Positions 20,258 to 30,409 of a stretch of DNA of 64,000 bases are shown here, piece by piece. The stretch comes from Nematopogon swammerdamellus. Taxonomy: Eukaryota; Arthropoda; Insecta; Lepidoptera; Adelidae. The DNA is taken from contig OX336339.1 of the NCBI GenBank assembly GCA_946902875.1, positions 24,645,349 through 24,709,348 on the forward strand. Reading direction: 5' to 3'. Made by a program: the position numbers and the translations under genes. The stretch's first letter is position 1; the number at the start of each line of letters is the position of its first letter. The notes below the pieces were generated by a model. It worked only from the letters and a program-made list of their open reading frames with translations. It did no database searches and was not told the origin of the DNA.

Positions 20258-21565
20258 GGGATGTACTATAGAACTCCACTCGTCAGATCTCTTGACCAGC
20301 TAGCAGGCTATAGTTAGGTGCATACAATCGACTCTGAAAGTATAAATACATTTGTAGAACCTGGTGATATTACATTATGCTATGGGTTCTATGGTGGCGC
20401 CTTGGGAGAGGTCTATGTCCAGCAGTGGACCGATACAGGCTGATGATGATGATGATGATGATAATGAGTTCTATGGATTTGGCGATGTACCTACTATAAC
20501 TTCCACTTCTCAGAGCTCTGATCAGCTAGCAGGCTATGGTACATGTGGTGCATACAATCGTCTCGGAAAGTATAATACATTGTAGAACCTGGTGATATTA
20601 CATTACTCTGTGCTATATGTTATTTTATGTGTAAATATCTACACAGGAACCCCGAGGGTTTTTGAGGCTAGAGTGAATTGAGGTTTGGCGATGTACTATA
20701 ATTTCCACTCCTCAGAGCTCTGATCAGCTAGCTGGCTCTAGTACCTATGTGGTGCATACAATCGCCTCTGAAAGTATAAATACATTTGTAGAACCTGGTG
20801 ATATTACATTATGCTATGGATTCTATGGATTTGGCGATGTACCTACTATAACTTCCACTCCTCAGAGCTCTGATCAGCTAGCAGGCTATAGTAGGTAGCT
20901 ATGCGGTGGATACAATCGACTCGGAAAGTATAAATAAATTTGTAGAACCTGGTATTATTACATTATGCTATGGGTGCTATGGAATTGGCGATGTACCTAC
21001 TATAACTTCGACTCCTCAGAGCTCTGATCAGCTAGCAGGCTATAGTAGGTACCTATGCGGTGGATACAATCGACTCGGAAAGTATAAATACATTTGTAGA
21101 ACCTGGTATTATTACATTATGCTATGGGTGCTATGGATTTGGCGATGTACCTACTATAACTTCCACTCCTCAGAGCTCTGATCAGCTAGCTGGCTCTAGT
21201 ACCTATGTGGTGCATACAATCAACTCGGAAAGTATAAATACATTTGTAGAATCTGGTGATATTACATTATGTTATGGTATTGGTTCTTTTATGTGTAAAT
21301 ATCTACACAGGAACCCCGACGGTTCTTGAGGCTGGAGTGAATTGAGATTTGGTGATGTACTATAACTTCCACTCGTCAGAGCTCTGATCAGCTAGCTGGC
21401 TATAGTACCTATGTGGTGCATACAATCGACTCTGAAAGTATATAAATACATTTGTAGAACCTGGTAATATTACATTATGCTAAAGGTTCTTTTATTTGCA
21501 AATATCTACACAGGAACCCCGAGGGTTTTTGAGGCTGGAGCGAATTGAGATTTGGCGATATACTA
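20258..21565. repeat. Tandem array, about 150-bp and 200-bp units
   Basis: Seven repeats are keyed by CAGAGCTCTGATCAGCTAGC (near 20289 in degenerate form, then 20512, 20714, 20862, 21017, 21171 and 21371). Spacings are about 148-155 bp or about 200 bp. The longer units carry an extra segment with ATCTACACAGGAACCCCGA and GGTTTTTGAGGCT. Each unit has CATTTGTAGAACCTGGT and TTACATTATGCTATG. The key motif packs overlapping palindromes (AGAGCTCT, CTGATCAG, GCTAGC). One unit is interrupted by the LINE stub at 20395. Confidence 0.9.
20395..20467 (+). mobile_element. Ultra-truncated LINE 3' stub inside the array
   Basis: A 73-bp piece with TATGTCCAGCAGTGGACCG and TGATGATGATG tail is flanked by the 9-bp duplication GTTCTATGG (20386-20394 and 20468-20476). 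It is the same family as at 16617 and 25357. Confidence 0.8.
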
Positions 21566-21795
21566 TAGAAGGCTTACATCCAGTATGGTGGTACCAACCC
21601 ACTCGGCTACAATTTGAGCCTACCACCTAGTAAAAGGCAAGGGAAGGGTGAATTAGCAGTGCAAATGCATATACGTGCACGTAAATTTTTCCGTCAGACA
21701 AAACTCATTGGTGCATGTGGTGGCCTGAATCGAACCTCGAACTTGGAGATTGAGAGTACAATCCAAGGCCGCACCGACCACCCGACGCTTAAAGC
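21566..21795 (-). mobile_element. SINE1 relative with variant tRNA-like head
   Basis: Read on the minus strand it begins with a tRNA-like head ending in B box GGTTCGATTC, then ACCAATGAGTTTTGTCTGAC, ACTAGGTGGTAGGCTC and GTACTGGATGT-like body. It stops at the tandem array, so the LINE-derived tail is missing. The head differs from the copies at 15632 and 38931. Confidence 0.6.
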
Positions 21796-22125
21796 AAGCA
21801 AACTGAGTGTTACAACCGAAGTTGCAGTAAGCTCGTACATGACAAGGTTGTCTACGGTGTGTTTTAAATTTGTTCACTGACCGTACACGTCCGCCGCATC
21901 CTGTCAAGTGCGCTATTTGCGCTCCGGGGCACAGAATTCCGCTACCAGTCAATCTTGGCTAGAAATGTGGCCCCCAGTACCTGTGCCAACAATCGGCGCA
22001 GCGCGTAATTGCCCCGGTGGTACTCCGCTGCGCTGGTGGCGCAGTGGCGGCGCTAGGCGTCGGCGAGGGCCTCGCGCCTAAGGGGGCCTCGTAAAAATTC
22101 GTTTACCCTAGCTGATCATAGCCCC

Positions 22126-22500
22126 GATAGCTCAGTGGTGCAGAGAGTCGACTGTCGCTATTGATGGTTAAGCAACGCTGGACGCGGTCAGTACTTGGAT
22201 GGTAAACCGCTCGACCGTTGGAGGCTGACCGTGGTTCGGATTCGACGTAAAACTGTAGGTCCCTTCCATTCTTACCTTAATAGGTGGTAGGCTTCAACCC
22301 GCCCGGGTTGGTGCCACCGCACTGAATTAAACGTCGGTCGAAACGGCTATGTAAATAGTTTGTGTTTTCCGTTCAGTTCAGTGTAGCCGGCACAACCGAA
22401 GGGAAGCACTGAAATGGCACCTAGTTCAACCGGTGTTATGGGCTGACATCACGGATGTTGTAGATGATGTAGCCAACCGTGTCAGTTTCCATAAGAAAAA
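22126..22500 (+). mobile_element. SINE2, full-length, with 5S-rRNA-like block
   Basis: The head has ATAGCTCAGTGGTG (tRNA-like A box), then a 36-bp block (22167-22202) matching the internal promoter part of 5S rRNA genes, then the standard SINE2 body and tail ending GTCAGTTTCCATAAGAAAAA. 5S-derived SINEs are known from vertebrates, and I recall reports from a noctuid moth. This head therefore appears to combine tRNA and 5S elements. Confidence 0.8.
22167..22202 (+). promoter_or_regulatory. 5S-rRNA-like internal promoter block
   Basis: GTTAAGCAACG and GGTCAGTACTTGGATGG match the A box, intermediate element and C box of 5S rRNA genes. They are separated as in 5S RNA and followed by AACCGC in place of GTGACCGC. 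It probably drives or once drove polymerase III transcription of this SINE. It is not a complete 5S gene. Confidence 0.75.
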
Positions 22501-22641
22501 AGAAGCTGACTCCTTTTGGGATCGCGCGATCCCAAAAATTCTCATCAAAGTATGGTTGCGCGTTATGGGCTATTGCTTGTTGGGTTATTTATTTAAATTT
22601 GTGATTGTTCATGTAATTTTTGTCATCATTTTATCAATCAA

Positions 22642-22998
22642 TCAACACTAACAATAAATCTGTAAGGGGTGGTCATGGAGTAAGTTATTTTGTTTTATGA
22701 GATACTGCGTCTGTACACTCTATGTATGATACTAAAACTAAATTTACGGTTTTTAGAAATATTTTCTGTATGTGTGTATGTTCGTTCATAACTCTTAAAG
22801 CGATCATCCGAATTCGATGAAACTTAGTACAAGCACATTTGATTATACGGGACACAGGATAGGCTAAATAAAATTCAGTTACGGTTACGCTAAGATGTGG
22901 CTCTCATACGATACAAACCGAATTGTTCCGCGCGCCGAAATACAACTTCTTGTTTTTTATACGAATTTCACGCGAACAGAGCCGCGGGCAAAAGCTAG
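22642..22998 (+). mobile_element. Helitron-A copy
   Basis: A|TC start (TCAACACTAACAATAAATC) and CTAG|T end, with the terminal hairpin weakened (CGCGAACAGAGCCGCGGG). It lacks about 20 bp near the 3' end compared with the copy at 19604. Confidence 0.65.
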
Positions 22999-23000
22999 TT

Positions 23001-23451
23001 AGCAATAAAACTAATATACTCATACATCAGTCTCATTCTATTTATCGTTTTCTTTCTGACTGGGAAATGAAAGGGGCCTCGCAAAGCTAATGTCGCTGAC
23101 GCATGACGTCTACATTTGGTCTAGCACCGCCACTGCTGCTGGTGCGATCGTACTTTCTTAGAATACGTTAGATTTTAAACATTATGTAAGGCGCATCTTA
23201 GACCCTTAAATGGTATGTAATTGGAGACGAATGTGGAAGTGTTTTTTGCCGGTATGATTACCGCCTCGACGGCCGCCGGCTAGACTGTACTGTCACCGCG
23301 CTTTCAATTTATTTACTTGCGAAGTGAAAAACCGTGCAGAATTTTTTCTCGCTATATTTTTTATCGTCTACGCTTCGATTTATTGGCGCTAAATCGATTG
23401 ATGGAGCTTGTGGACAATAACGTGGGTAATTTAATTGATTCAATATATAAA
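23001..23451. other. Unassigned sequence
   Basis: A short plus-strand frame (from 23317) has no recognised domain and runs into the family B repeat. Confidence 0.3.
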
Positions 23452-23782
23452 CAATCGGTCAAGTGCGAGTTTTACTCGTGCACGGAAGCTACCGTAGATC
23501 CGCTATACATACCGTACCCGTAAAAAATATCTGTCTATCTTTTGTCTTTCTACAATGCAAAATATATAAACCTGTGACGCCATCTATTATTCAGTAGAGT
23601 GACTAATCGATTCTTAGCACGTTTATTGTATGGGTACCGCCCTTAACTTTAGACTGTTAAAATTTCAACCCGGTAGGTACTATTATGGTCCAAAAGAAAC
23701 AACACTCGGACGGACGGACAGACAGGCAGACAGACGACGTAGGCTTAGTAATAGGCTTCTGTATGGTTACGGAATCCTAAAA
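23452..23782 (-). mobile_element. Family B variant repeat
   Basis: Shares with 47207-47546 a variant interior (CCATCTATTATTCAG, GACTAATCGATTCTTAGCAC) between the CAAGTGCGAGTTTTACTCG end and the GGACGGACGGACAGACAG/GCTTAGTAATAGG end. Confidence 0.55.
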
Positions 23783-23984
23783 AACCGCATCTAAATCGGT
23801 TCATTCATTTGGGTGGATTTATGATTTCTTACCAAATTTCAACTTGGTAAAATGAAGAGTTTAGAAGTTATGAACCTCAGAAGGACAGACGTACGAGTCA
23901 GACCATTAGTTTTTTTTCACCTCTTTGATTTACGGACCCTAAAATATTATAATTTAAAGTTACTGAAAACGACAAATTCTCGTC

Positions 23985-24248
23985 TAAAGATCGAAGAATA
24001 ACGAAAGAAATTTATGAAGCAAATGTGAGTGGAAGAGTCGGGAAGGGTCGCCCTAAACGAACGTACCTGGACCAGATCGGGCATGTGCTCAAAAAGGTTC
24101 AAGTGCGTAGTACCCGTAACCGACGAGCATGCATGAAGAACATTATGGGAGTGGAAGAGGCGGCAGAGGTGTGTCAGGATCGTGGCACGTGGAGATCCGT
24201 TGTCTCTGCCTACCCCACCGGGAAACAGGCGTGACGCTATGTATGTAT
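23985..24248 (+). pseudogene. LINE ORF C-terminus, second type
   Basis: An open frame (from about 24004, in frame to 24234) reads IYEANVSGRVGKGRPKRTYL, then DQIGHVLKKVQVRSTRNRRA, CMKNIMGVEEA and WRSVVSAYPTGKQA. This is the C-terminal tail common in insect LINE polymerase proteins (typically after a GHVxRM motif). GTATGTATGTATG follows the stop. There is no polymerase domain, so the copy is 5'-truncated. A sister fragment lies at 27805. Assignment to a LINE clade is uncertain. Confidence 0.65.
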
Positions 24249-25185
24249 GTATGGAAGAATAATAAATGCACAGTGTACGAATCGTAAACTCGACCTATCG
24301 TTGCGGAATAAGTTTCTCTGGAATGCATTTATCATGTTCGAGTTTCTAAACAATACGCAAATTTATCTACGGCCAAGTTTCACCCACATCGAGAGCCAGT
24401 CAGCTATTATCTCAGCGAACACAACCACATAATATTTTATCGTTGCGAGCGCAGGCCTCCGTTGCCGCGGAGTACATACGATTTGTCGACATTGCATTCA
24501 ATTGGGCAATCTCTTCGATTGTCAACCATCAATCGACCTCGAAACTAGATTCGGTATAACGGCGTATACATGAAATGGGACGGCTCGTCTCATATTTACC
24601 CAGTCAACTTTAAATTAACCTGCTCACACATCGGATTGTTGACACGTAACTAAATGTTCTTCATATTTTTGCTTGGATCGAAATAAAATACGAATAATTC
24701 TGTGCTTTATTTGACTTGTCTTGAGTGTGTTGATGTACTAAATGAATATTTATTCTATTAGATAATAATTACTGAAGACGGCCTTCGCCGAAATATTTAA
24801 TAAAATAAAAAATGTGTTATTTTTAAATAAATATTTAGAAACACTGCAAAGTGATATATATATTTTTTCTTTTAATATAAATATATTATCATAAGTTCGA
24901 TGTACTAAATGAACAGATTACGTCAGAATTTAATTGAATAATATTATGTAGACTAATAACATTAATCAATTTTAATCGAAAACAAGCGACCGACTCCGCC
25001 GACTCAAGTGGCGTGACTGACGGAGTTTGTTTTCGATTATTATTTTCAAGGACAGGCATAGAGACGTCATAGAAGTGTGGATTTGTAGAGCTAGCCTGTT
25101 CTTTCATGAATAATGACACATAAGTTAGAAGAGATTGGCATGATATTCGAATTTTAGGAAATAATTTACAATGACCTCATCCACG
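24249..25185. other. Unassigned sequence
   Basis: No gene or repeat family recognised; AT-rich from 24700 to 24900. Confidence 0.35.
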
Positions 25186-25246
25186 CCGCCTAATATACGC
25201 GCCTGGCACATGCGAGGGTGAAAATGGCGCCGCCTATATTAGGCGG
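25186..25246. repeat. Hairpin CCGCCTAATATA / TATATTAGGCGG
   Basis: Perfect 12-bp inverted arms separated by 37 bp. Confidence 0.7.
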
Positions 25247-25356
25247 GTGGCACTTGAGCGGATGTTTCTCATTCTTTCGAAAGGCCAGTCGACTTAATAT
25301 ATCTCTTCTGCTTGTGTTGTATTCTATAATCTGTCCTGTGTGTGTACAAAGTGTTT

Positions 25357-25392
25357 CATCATCATCATCAGCCTGTATCGGTCCACTGCTGG
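25357..25392 (-). mobile_element. 36-bp LINE 3' stub with target duplication
   Basis: On the minus strand it reads CCAGCAGTGGACCGATACAG and a TGATGATGATGA tail. It is flanked by the 11-bp repeat ACAAAGTGTTT (25346-25356 and 25393-25403). It is the shortest of three such stubs. Confidence 0.8.
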
Positions 25393-25403
25393 ACAAAGTG
25401 TTT

Positions 25404-25655
25404 ATCAAAAGAATATTGTTAATGTCAATTCCGAGCAAATCAATCGAAGGTCGACCAATCGCCAGCTACACAATTCCCTCAAGACATTGTCCGGGCAAAA
25501 GTGAAACCAGTCCAACGGCGGCGTTCGCTCCGACAATTGATGGCTTTTTCACCAACAATGACAAATGCCCCATGTCGGGTGCCACTGTCATTCTAGATTG
25601 GCATCATGCTGATTGCGCCTTCAGCAATTCGAGGCTCTGGCGACCTTCGCTATAG
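25404..25655 (-). other. Protein-like minus-strand frame with two stops, unidentified
   Basis: The minus strand reads in one frame APDMGHLSLLVKKPSIVGAN, then LLPGQCLEGIV, a stop, then LAIGRPSIDLLGIDINNILL, with one earlier stop as well. The amino-acid composition looks protein-like, but I do not recognise the family. The plus strand is also open across much of this interval, so this may be coincidence. It sits directly beside the LINE stub. Confidence 0.3.
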
Positions 25656-25778
25656 CCAGTTGCGTCAGAGCATGATGTGAAATTCGTGTGTGTATTTTGC
25701 TTGCATCAATGTTTTTGTTGTGCTTACATAGATCTATACTATATCTGTAAATAGTAAAGCTCACGTTATATTTTTTTA

Positions 25779-25865
25779 AGCGTAGCTTTTTAACGCACAT
25801 CTGGGATGGGGACCTAACTCAGTAAAAGTGAAACGTCACGAAAATACGAACGGAGGTTAAGTCCA
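25779..25865. mobile_element. Family F fragment
   Basis: TTAAGCGTAGCTTTTTAACG, GGGGACCTAACT and GTGAAACGTCACGA match the left half of the element at 12395. The right terminal repeat is missing. Confidence 0.45.
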
Positions 25866-26004
25866 CACCAAGGATACCGAAGTGGTCATCGACGTTCAAC
25901 CTTGTGCCCTGGAATACGGGGACTGAGCGAATTGGCGTTTTTTTCGCGCTAAACGCACACGACTGTGTTTTTGTTGCGTTGAACTATACCGTCTGTAACA
26001 TATA

Positions 26005-26412
26005 CTTTAAATAAAAAAACCCCGACCCCTTAAAAAGTCAAAAAGAGTTGAGGGACCGCTAAGTGTTATATTTTATTAAAGTAAGTCGGGGGACTTCTTT
26101 AAGTAACTGAACGAAAATTATTTTTGACATGTAAAGGGGTCGGGGATTTTTAAATTTGCAATTTAACTTTTATTTCAAGCTTTGTCCATCAAGCAAGTCG
26201 GCCCATCGATGAGACGTAATTTTTTTATTACTTCATAATTACTTGATTAGGTACTAACACAGCTAAGAACCATCCCCGTTAAACCAGCTTTCTAATAAAA
26301 AAACCGCATGCAAATCGGCCCATCCGTTTGGGAGCTACGATGCCACAGACAGACACACAGATACACACGTTAAACTTATAAAACCACTCTTTTTGCGTCG
26401 GGGGTAAAAAAT
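26005..26412 (-). mobile_element. Family C repeat
   Basis: Reverse orientation of the copy at 19143. The stem CCCGACCCCTTAAAAAGTC pairs with ACATGTAAAGGGGTCGGGG, followed by the C-unit motifs AACCATCCCCGTTAAACCAG, CCGTTTGGGAGCTACGAT and CGTTAAACTTATAA. Confidence 0.6.
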
Positions 26413-26845
26413 ACGTATAATTGATATCTTGCCTAGCATTGTGCAAACAGACAGACAGAAAGACAAACTGCATACAGCCATCAAAACACACGTTGCGCAA
26501 ACTTTTGACGAGTTTTACAATACTTTCAATAGACACGTCATACATGAGTCACCTCAACCGCCGTGTGCTAGAAAGAGAGATAATAGTGTATTGACTGAGA
26601 TATGATTAGATTTGACAGCTAACTATTATGTTTGATCTAGCAGCGAATGTGACCGTTCGTGCTCGGCGTAATAAGCGCTTGCGCCGATCAAAACATGAGT
26701 AAACATGTCACGATTACTTTCACTAGGCTTTCATAAAAAAGTAAAGGCTCAAATTTGCTACAAGCAGATGTTAATTTCAACTATTTTTCTCCATACAAAA
26801 TCGTCTTTTATGGCTTATGTTTTCCCAGCCCTTGACCGATTTTTA
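26413..26845. other. Unassigned sequence
   Basis: No recognised gene or repeat. Confidence 0.3.
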
Positions 26846-27249
26846 GGGTTCCGTATCCGGTACGGGACCCTATTACTAAGCCTACGCCGTCTGTCTGTCT
26901 GTCTGTCTGCCCGTCTGTCTATCTGTCCGTCCGTCCGAGGGCTGTATCTCTTGAACCGTAATAGGTAGCCCGTTAAAATGTTCACAGAATATGTGTTATT
27001 ACGGCCGATATAACCACAAATAATAAAAATAAAAAAAAATTCACGGGGTCCCCATAGAAGAAACCAAAAAGTGTATGCGCGCCCGCCATCTACCAAATAG
27101 ATTATGTATGAAGCATTTTAACTAATCATGACATTTAACTAATATGAAGCATTTCATAACACGCCATCTAGATGGCGTGAGTGGCGCTAGCCATGACATG
27201 GCCATACGGAACACTCGGTGCGCGAGTTCGACTCGCACTTGGCCGGTTT
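26846..27249 (+). mobile_element. Family B repeat, near-complete
   Basis: Starts AGGGTTCCGTATCCGGTACG, has GTCTGTCTGTCTG microsatellite, GTATCTCTTGAACCGTAATA, CACAGAATATGTGTTATTAC and GCGCGCCCGCCATCTACC. It ends GTGCGCGAGTTCGACTCGCA and CTTGGCCGG. Inverted GGTTCCGTATC / CATACGGAACAC motifs occur near its two ends. Confidence 0.65.
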
Positions 27250-27397
27250 TATAATTATTGTGTGTTTTAATAAGGACAGCATAATCTACGTACCTTGCGT
27301 TGGTGGGGAGTGCGCGTAGCGAACAGAGATAGCCAAAAATACCTAACATGTTGTCATGTGACTAACCTTTGTATTTTCCTACTAAACTCTTTTTTAC

Positions 27398-27742
27398 GGT
27401 TACTTATCCGTCGTACGGGACCCTATTACTAGCCTACTAGGCCTACGCCGTCTGTCCGTCTTTCTGTCCGAGGGCTGTATCTCTTGAACCATAATAGGTA
27501 GCTCGTTGAAATTTTCACAGAATATGTGTTATTATGGCCGATATAACGACAAATAATGAAAATAACAAAAAGTAAAAAAAATCACGGTGTCCCCATACAA
27601 AAACTAAAAAGTGTATGCGCGCCATCTACCGAAAAGAGTATGAAGCATTTTAACTAATACATAGATGGCGTGAGTGGCGCTGACCATGACATGGCGATAC
27701 GGAACCCTCGGTGCGCGAGTTCAACTCGCACTTTCCGGTCTT
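27398..27742 (+). mobile_element. Family B repeat
   Basis: Same orientation and order as the copy at 26846, with a damaged first 20 bp. Ends GTGCGCGAGTTCAACTCGCA. Confidence 0.6.
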
Positions 27743-27804
27743 TTCTAAAATCCTGACTTTAATCGCTCTAGCGCCGATGTCGAGACTTCAAACTGTGATC
27801 TGAA

Positions 27805-28090
27805 AGAAAATATAGGATTGAGAAAGAAATGCTTCGGTGGTTCGGTCATGTGGGAAGAATGGATGATAGGATACTAACCAAATAAATTTATGAGGCGAAT
27901 ATGAGTGCAAGAGTCGGGAAGGGTCACCCTCCAGACGCACGTACCTAGACCAGATCGGGCGTGTGCTCAAAAAGGGTCAAGTGCGTAGTGCCTGTAACCG
28001 GCGAGCATGTATGAAGAACATTATGAGAGTGGAAGAGATGGCAGAGGTATTTGCCTATTCCACTTGTAAACAGGCGTGACGATATGTATG
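27805..28090 (+). pseudogene. LINE ORF C-terminus, second type, frameshifted
   Basis: Reads EKEMLRWFGHVGRMDD, the motif that typically precedes the C-terminus of this LINE type, then a stop. IYEANMSARVGKG follows, then frameshifts. The nucleotide sequence tracks 24004-24236 (GACCAGATCGGGCGTGTGC, CAAGTGCGTAGTGCC, GCATGTATGAAGAACATTAT) with a deletion near the end. Non-functional. Confidence 0.65.
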
Positions 28091-29113
28091 TACTACAAAA
28101 CACTCGTTTGGTTCTTCTACGATTGACATTTTAGATTAGAAATGTTTCGTGACATTTTCCTTTTTTACGAATGATTATAATGGTTTTTGTTTAAGATTTC
28201 CATATATTAATGATAGAGTTTAGAATTCCAATTACATAGAGAGCACACATAAATGTCTAATAATAATATATGTGCAGGTAATAAACAGTTTATTCATATT
28301 TTTGCAAAATGTCAAGAGGCGCTAATGATATATTTTAATTAAAATATTATTTCTAAAGGTATCATAAAGAACTAATAGCCTGAGAAAATTTTGAAGCCAA
28401 AACGAAATATGATTCCAAATGAAGAACCAATATATTATGAAATAAACCATTGAGAATATTCTGTCGGGACAAATCGAATTTATGACGCCACGATAAGATT
28501 TTTAACAACATTATTAGGCGCCGCGTCGAGTCGAGTCGAGGCCAAACAGAAATGAAATATGCCGACTCTGGTGACCCGACGCCAACATTATTACCTAACT
28601 TTACAATAAAATGCACAGAAGAAGTAATGGCTGACGTTTTAAAAGAAAAAAATGTCACTTTTGACTCCGGATACGGCACGGAGGCAGATTCCATCGTTCA
28701 ATATTTTAATATGAAATTATTTTTACCGGACGCAGAGTGATTTATGCTCAGGTTTTATGCGAGGGAATATTCTACGGCGCGAATGGAGATTTGGGTACGG
28801 AAATACCTAACCCAACGGCACTGTTTGCTTTTTAATTTATTACACGACAGATCAAATTATTAAATTAGACGATTTTAATGACGAGAAACTCATCGAGAGC
28901 TTGAGTTGTCGTTAATAATTTCGACGCCTTAATTATAAAATTATTTACATGAATTACTTATGTATGTGTTACATATGTGTGAATTTACGATTATCTATTT
29001 GATGTTATTTGATAATAACATCACGACGATAATTTGATAATGATATGGAAGCCCAAACTCGCTTAAATATTGGCATCCTTGCATGTGTAAAATAAATTAT
29101 AGTGATTACATTA
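28091..29113. other. Unassigned; short open frames on both strands at 28362-28740
   Basis: A minus-strand frame of about 110 codons and an overlapping plus-strand frame of 62 codons occur. Neither has a recognised domain. A GTCGAGTCGAGTCGAG repeat lies near 28525. Confidence 0.3.
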
Positions 29114-29722
29114 ATTTTACCGTGTGGGGTCGGTACTAATAGCCCCATTGCATCTCTCCTCGTGCTTGTGGCAAAAGGCGACTAAGGGATAAGGACAAGA
29201 TGCCGTGCATGAGGGCGACAAGCTAGCCACCTCTCACCTTGGCGCGGTCCTTCCACCTAGTCAATGAAGCAGGTGGGTCTTCGTGCCTTATTTGTTGCTT
29301 GATAGTTATCGTGTACTACTTACTTTGATAAATGTGGACATCGGTGTTGTGCTGTAATTTATAAGAGTGTTTTTTCTTATGTAATCCGGTATGGGTGACT
29401 GAGTCGGAGGGGCCAAAGCACATGCTCCGACCAGCCAATATCACCTCCGAGAAGGCAGGTGCCGTACCGGAGACTTCCCTGGATTGCTGTATATACTCGA
29501 CTAGAGGAGAACACAACCTAGGCTGCTATGCGGCCATCTTACATCCAGTACGGTCGTAGCAACCCAGTCGGCTAAACAATTTGAGCCTACCACCTAGTAA
29601 GGGGCTAGGGGTGGGAGGGACCTACAGTTTTACACCGGTTCCGAACGGTGCTTGCAGCACAACACCGATTATTCTGCTTACGCCGATTGTCGGGATACAG
29701 CGTGTGGTACGTAAGTATGTAT
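29114..29722 (+). mobile_element. Family G repeat split by SINE1
   Basis: The first part (29114-29369) runs from ACCGTGTGGGGTCGGTAC to GCTGTAATTTATAAGAG. The second (29649-29722) resumes at CTTGCAGCACAACACCG and ends GTACGTAAGTATGTATG. The SINE1 at 29370-29648 lies between them. Confidence 0.7.
29370..29648 (-). mobile_element. SINE1, 5'-truncated, nested in G
   Basis: The minus strand carries the SINE1 body and tail: GTAAAACTGTAGGTCCC, GGATGTAAGATGGCCGCATA, GCACCTGCCTTCTCGGAGG, ACCCATACCGGATTACATAA. The tRNA-like head is absent. Confidence 0.75.
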
Positions 29723-29746
29723 GATTATTGATTACTTTCAATCAAA

Positions 29747-29952
29747 ACGAAATGTCTTCGCTAGTGTGCGAACCTGTCAATCTTTCAATCGCGTTGACCT
29801 CGCCGCAGTTGACGCGACGATCGCCGTCTGGCGCCTCCGCGCCGGCGCACGGAGGCGGCTGTAGTGGACACGATACGCCGCGGTATGGGGCGGCGCGCCG
29901 CGCCGCGCGACCCGCCACGCCCGCCCCGCCACGCCCGCCGACTGGATCAAGA
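29747..29952 (+). CDS. Candidate coding exon ending at a splice donor (hypothetical)
   Basis: A sharply GC-rich block (about 29795-29952) inside AT-rich DNA is open in one frame. It encodes a Ser/Pro/Ala/Arg-rich, probably disordered segment with LTRRSPSGASAPAHGGG and RPATPAPPRPPTGSR. The frame is interrupted at once after 29952, where AGA|GTGAGT makes a good 5' splice site in phase 0. No convincing acceptor was found; a weak TTCGCTAG precedes the frame at about 29765. The family is not recognised. It could equally be GC-rich non-coding sequence that happens to be open. Confidence 0.3.
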
Positions 29953-29989
29953 GTGAGTTAAGGCGCAAATAAATATGACTCAAAAGGTT

Positions 29990-30400
29990 AACTTTAAACG
30001 AAATTGTTGAGCTATTGGTAAAGATAAAAGTATCTACAAAATATTTGTTATGTATTGGTCGTTAATTAACAAATATAGCTAAAAATTATATACTTTACTA
30101 CTTTGAAAAGGTGTTAAATAAATCTCCAGAAAATAACGAAATGTACAAAAATTGTACGTACAAGTTAAATTCTCTTGAAAAGCATAAATTGTTTCAATAC
30201 AAGACCCTCATAGAAATATAGATAATATTTTCCCCTACAATCGTAGTTAAAAAAATATTTTTTTTCATCTTTCCAACACGTGAAATTTAATATATAGTGT
30301 GGTTTTCGCGCAAACGTTCTTCGTCGGCGCGACGTATCTGCCACTGCACTAGTACAACGAATCTCGCACCTATTACATCTGCATACGGTTCGTGTTTCAA
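29990..30400. other. Unassigned AT-rich sequence
   Basis: No recognised gene or repeat. Confidence 0.35.
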
Positions 30401-30409
30401 TCATCAGTG

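Noticed and set aside
20258..21565. CRISPR-like array
   Set aside because: The repeated units are long (150-200 bp) and repeat throughout without unique spacers. The context is an insect genome.
22167..22202. Possible 5S rRNA gene
   Set aside because: Only the internal promoter third of 5S is present and it is embedded in a SINE.
26846..27742. Family B as a SINE with a polymerase III promoter
   Set aside because: No convincing A and B boxes at a usable spacing, no A-tail, and inverted GGTTCCG motifs at both ends. The class is left open.
29728..29746. Start codon at 29728 for the GC-rich frame
   Set aside because: This part is AT-rich and directly follows the end of the G repeat. The GC-rich exon-like segment begins later, so no start was assigned.
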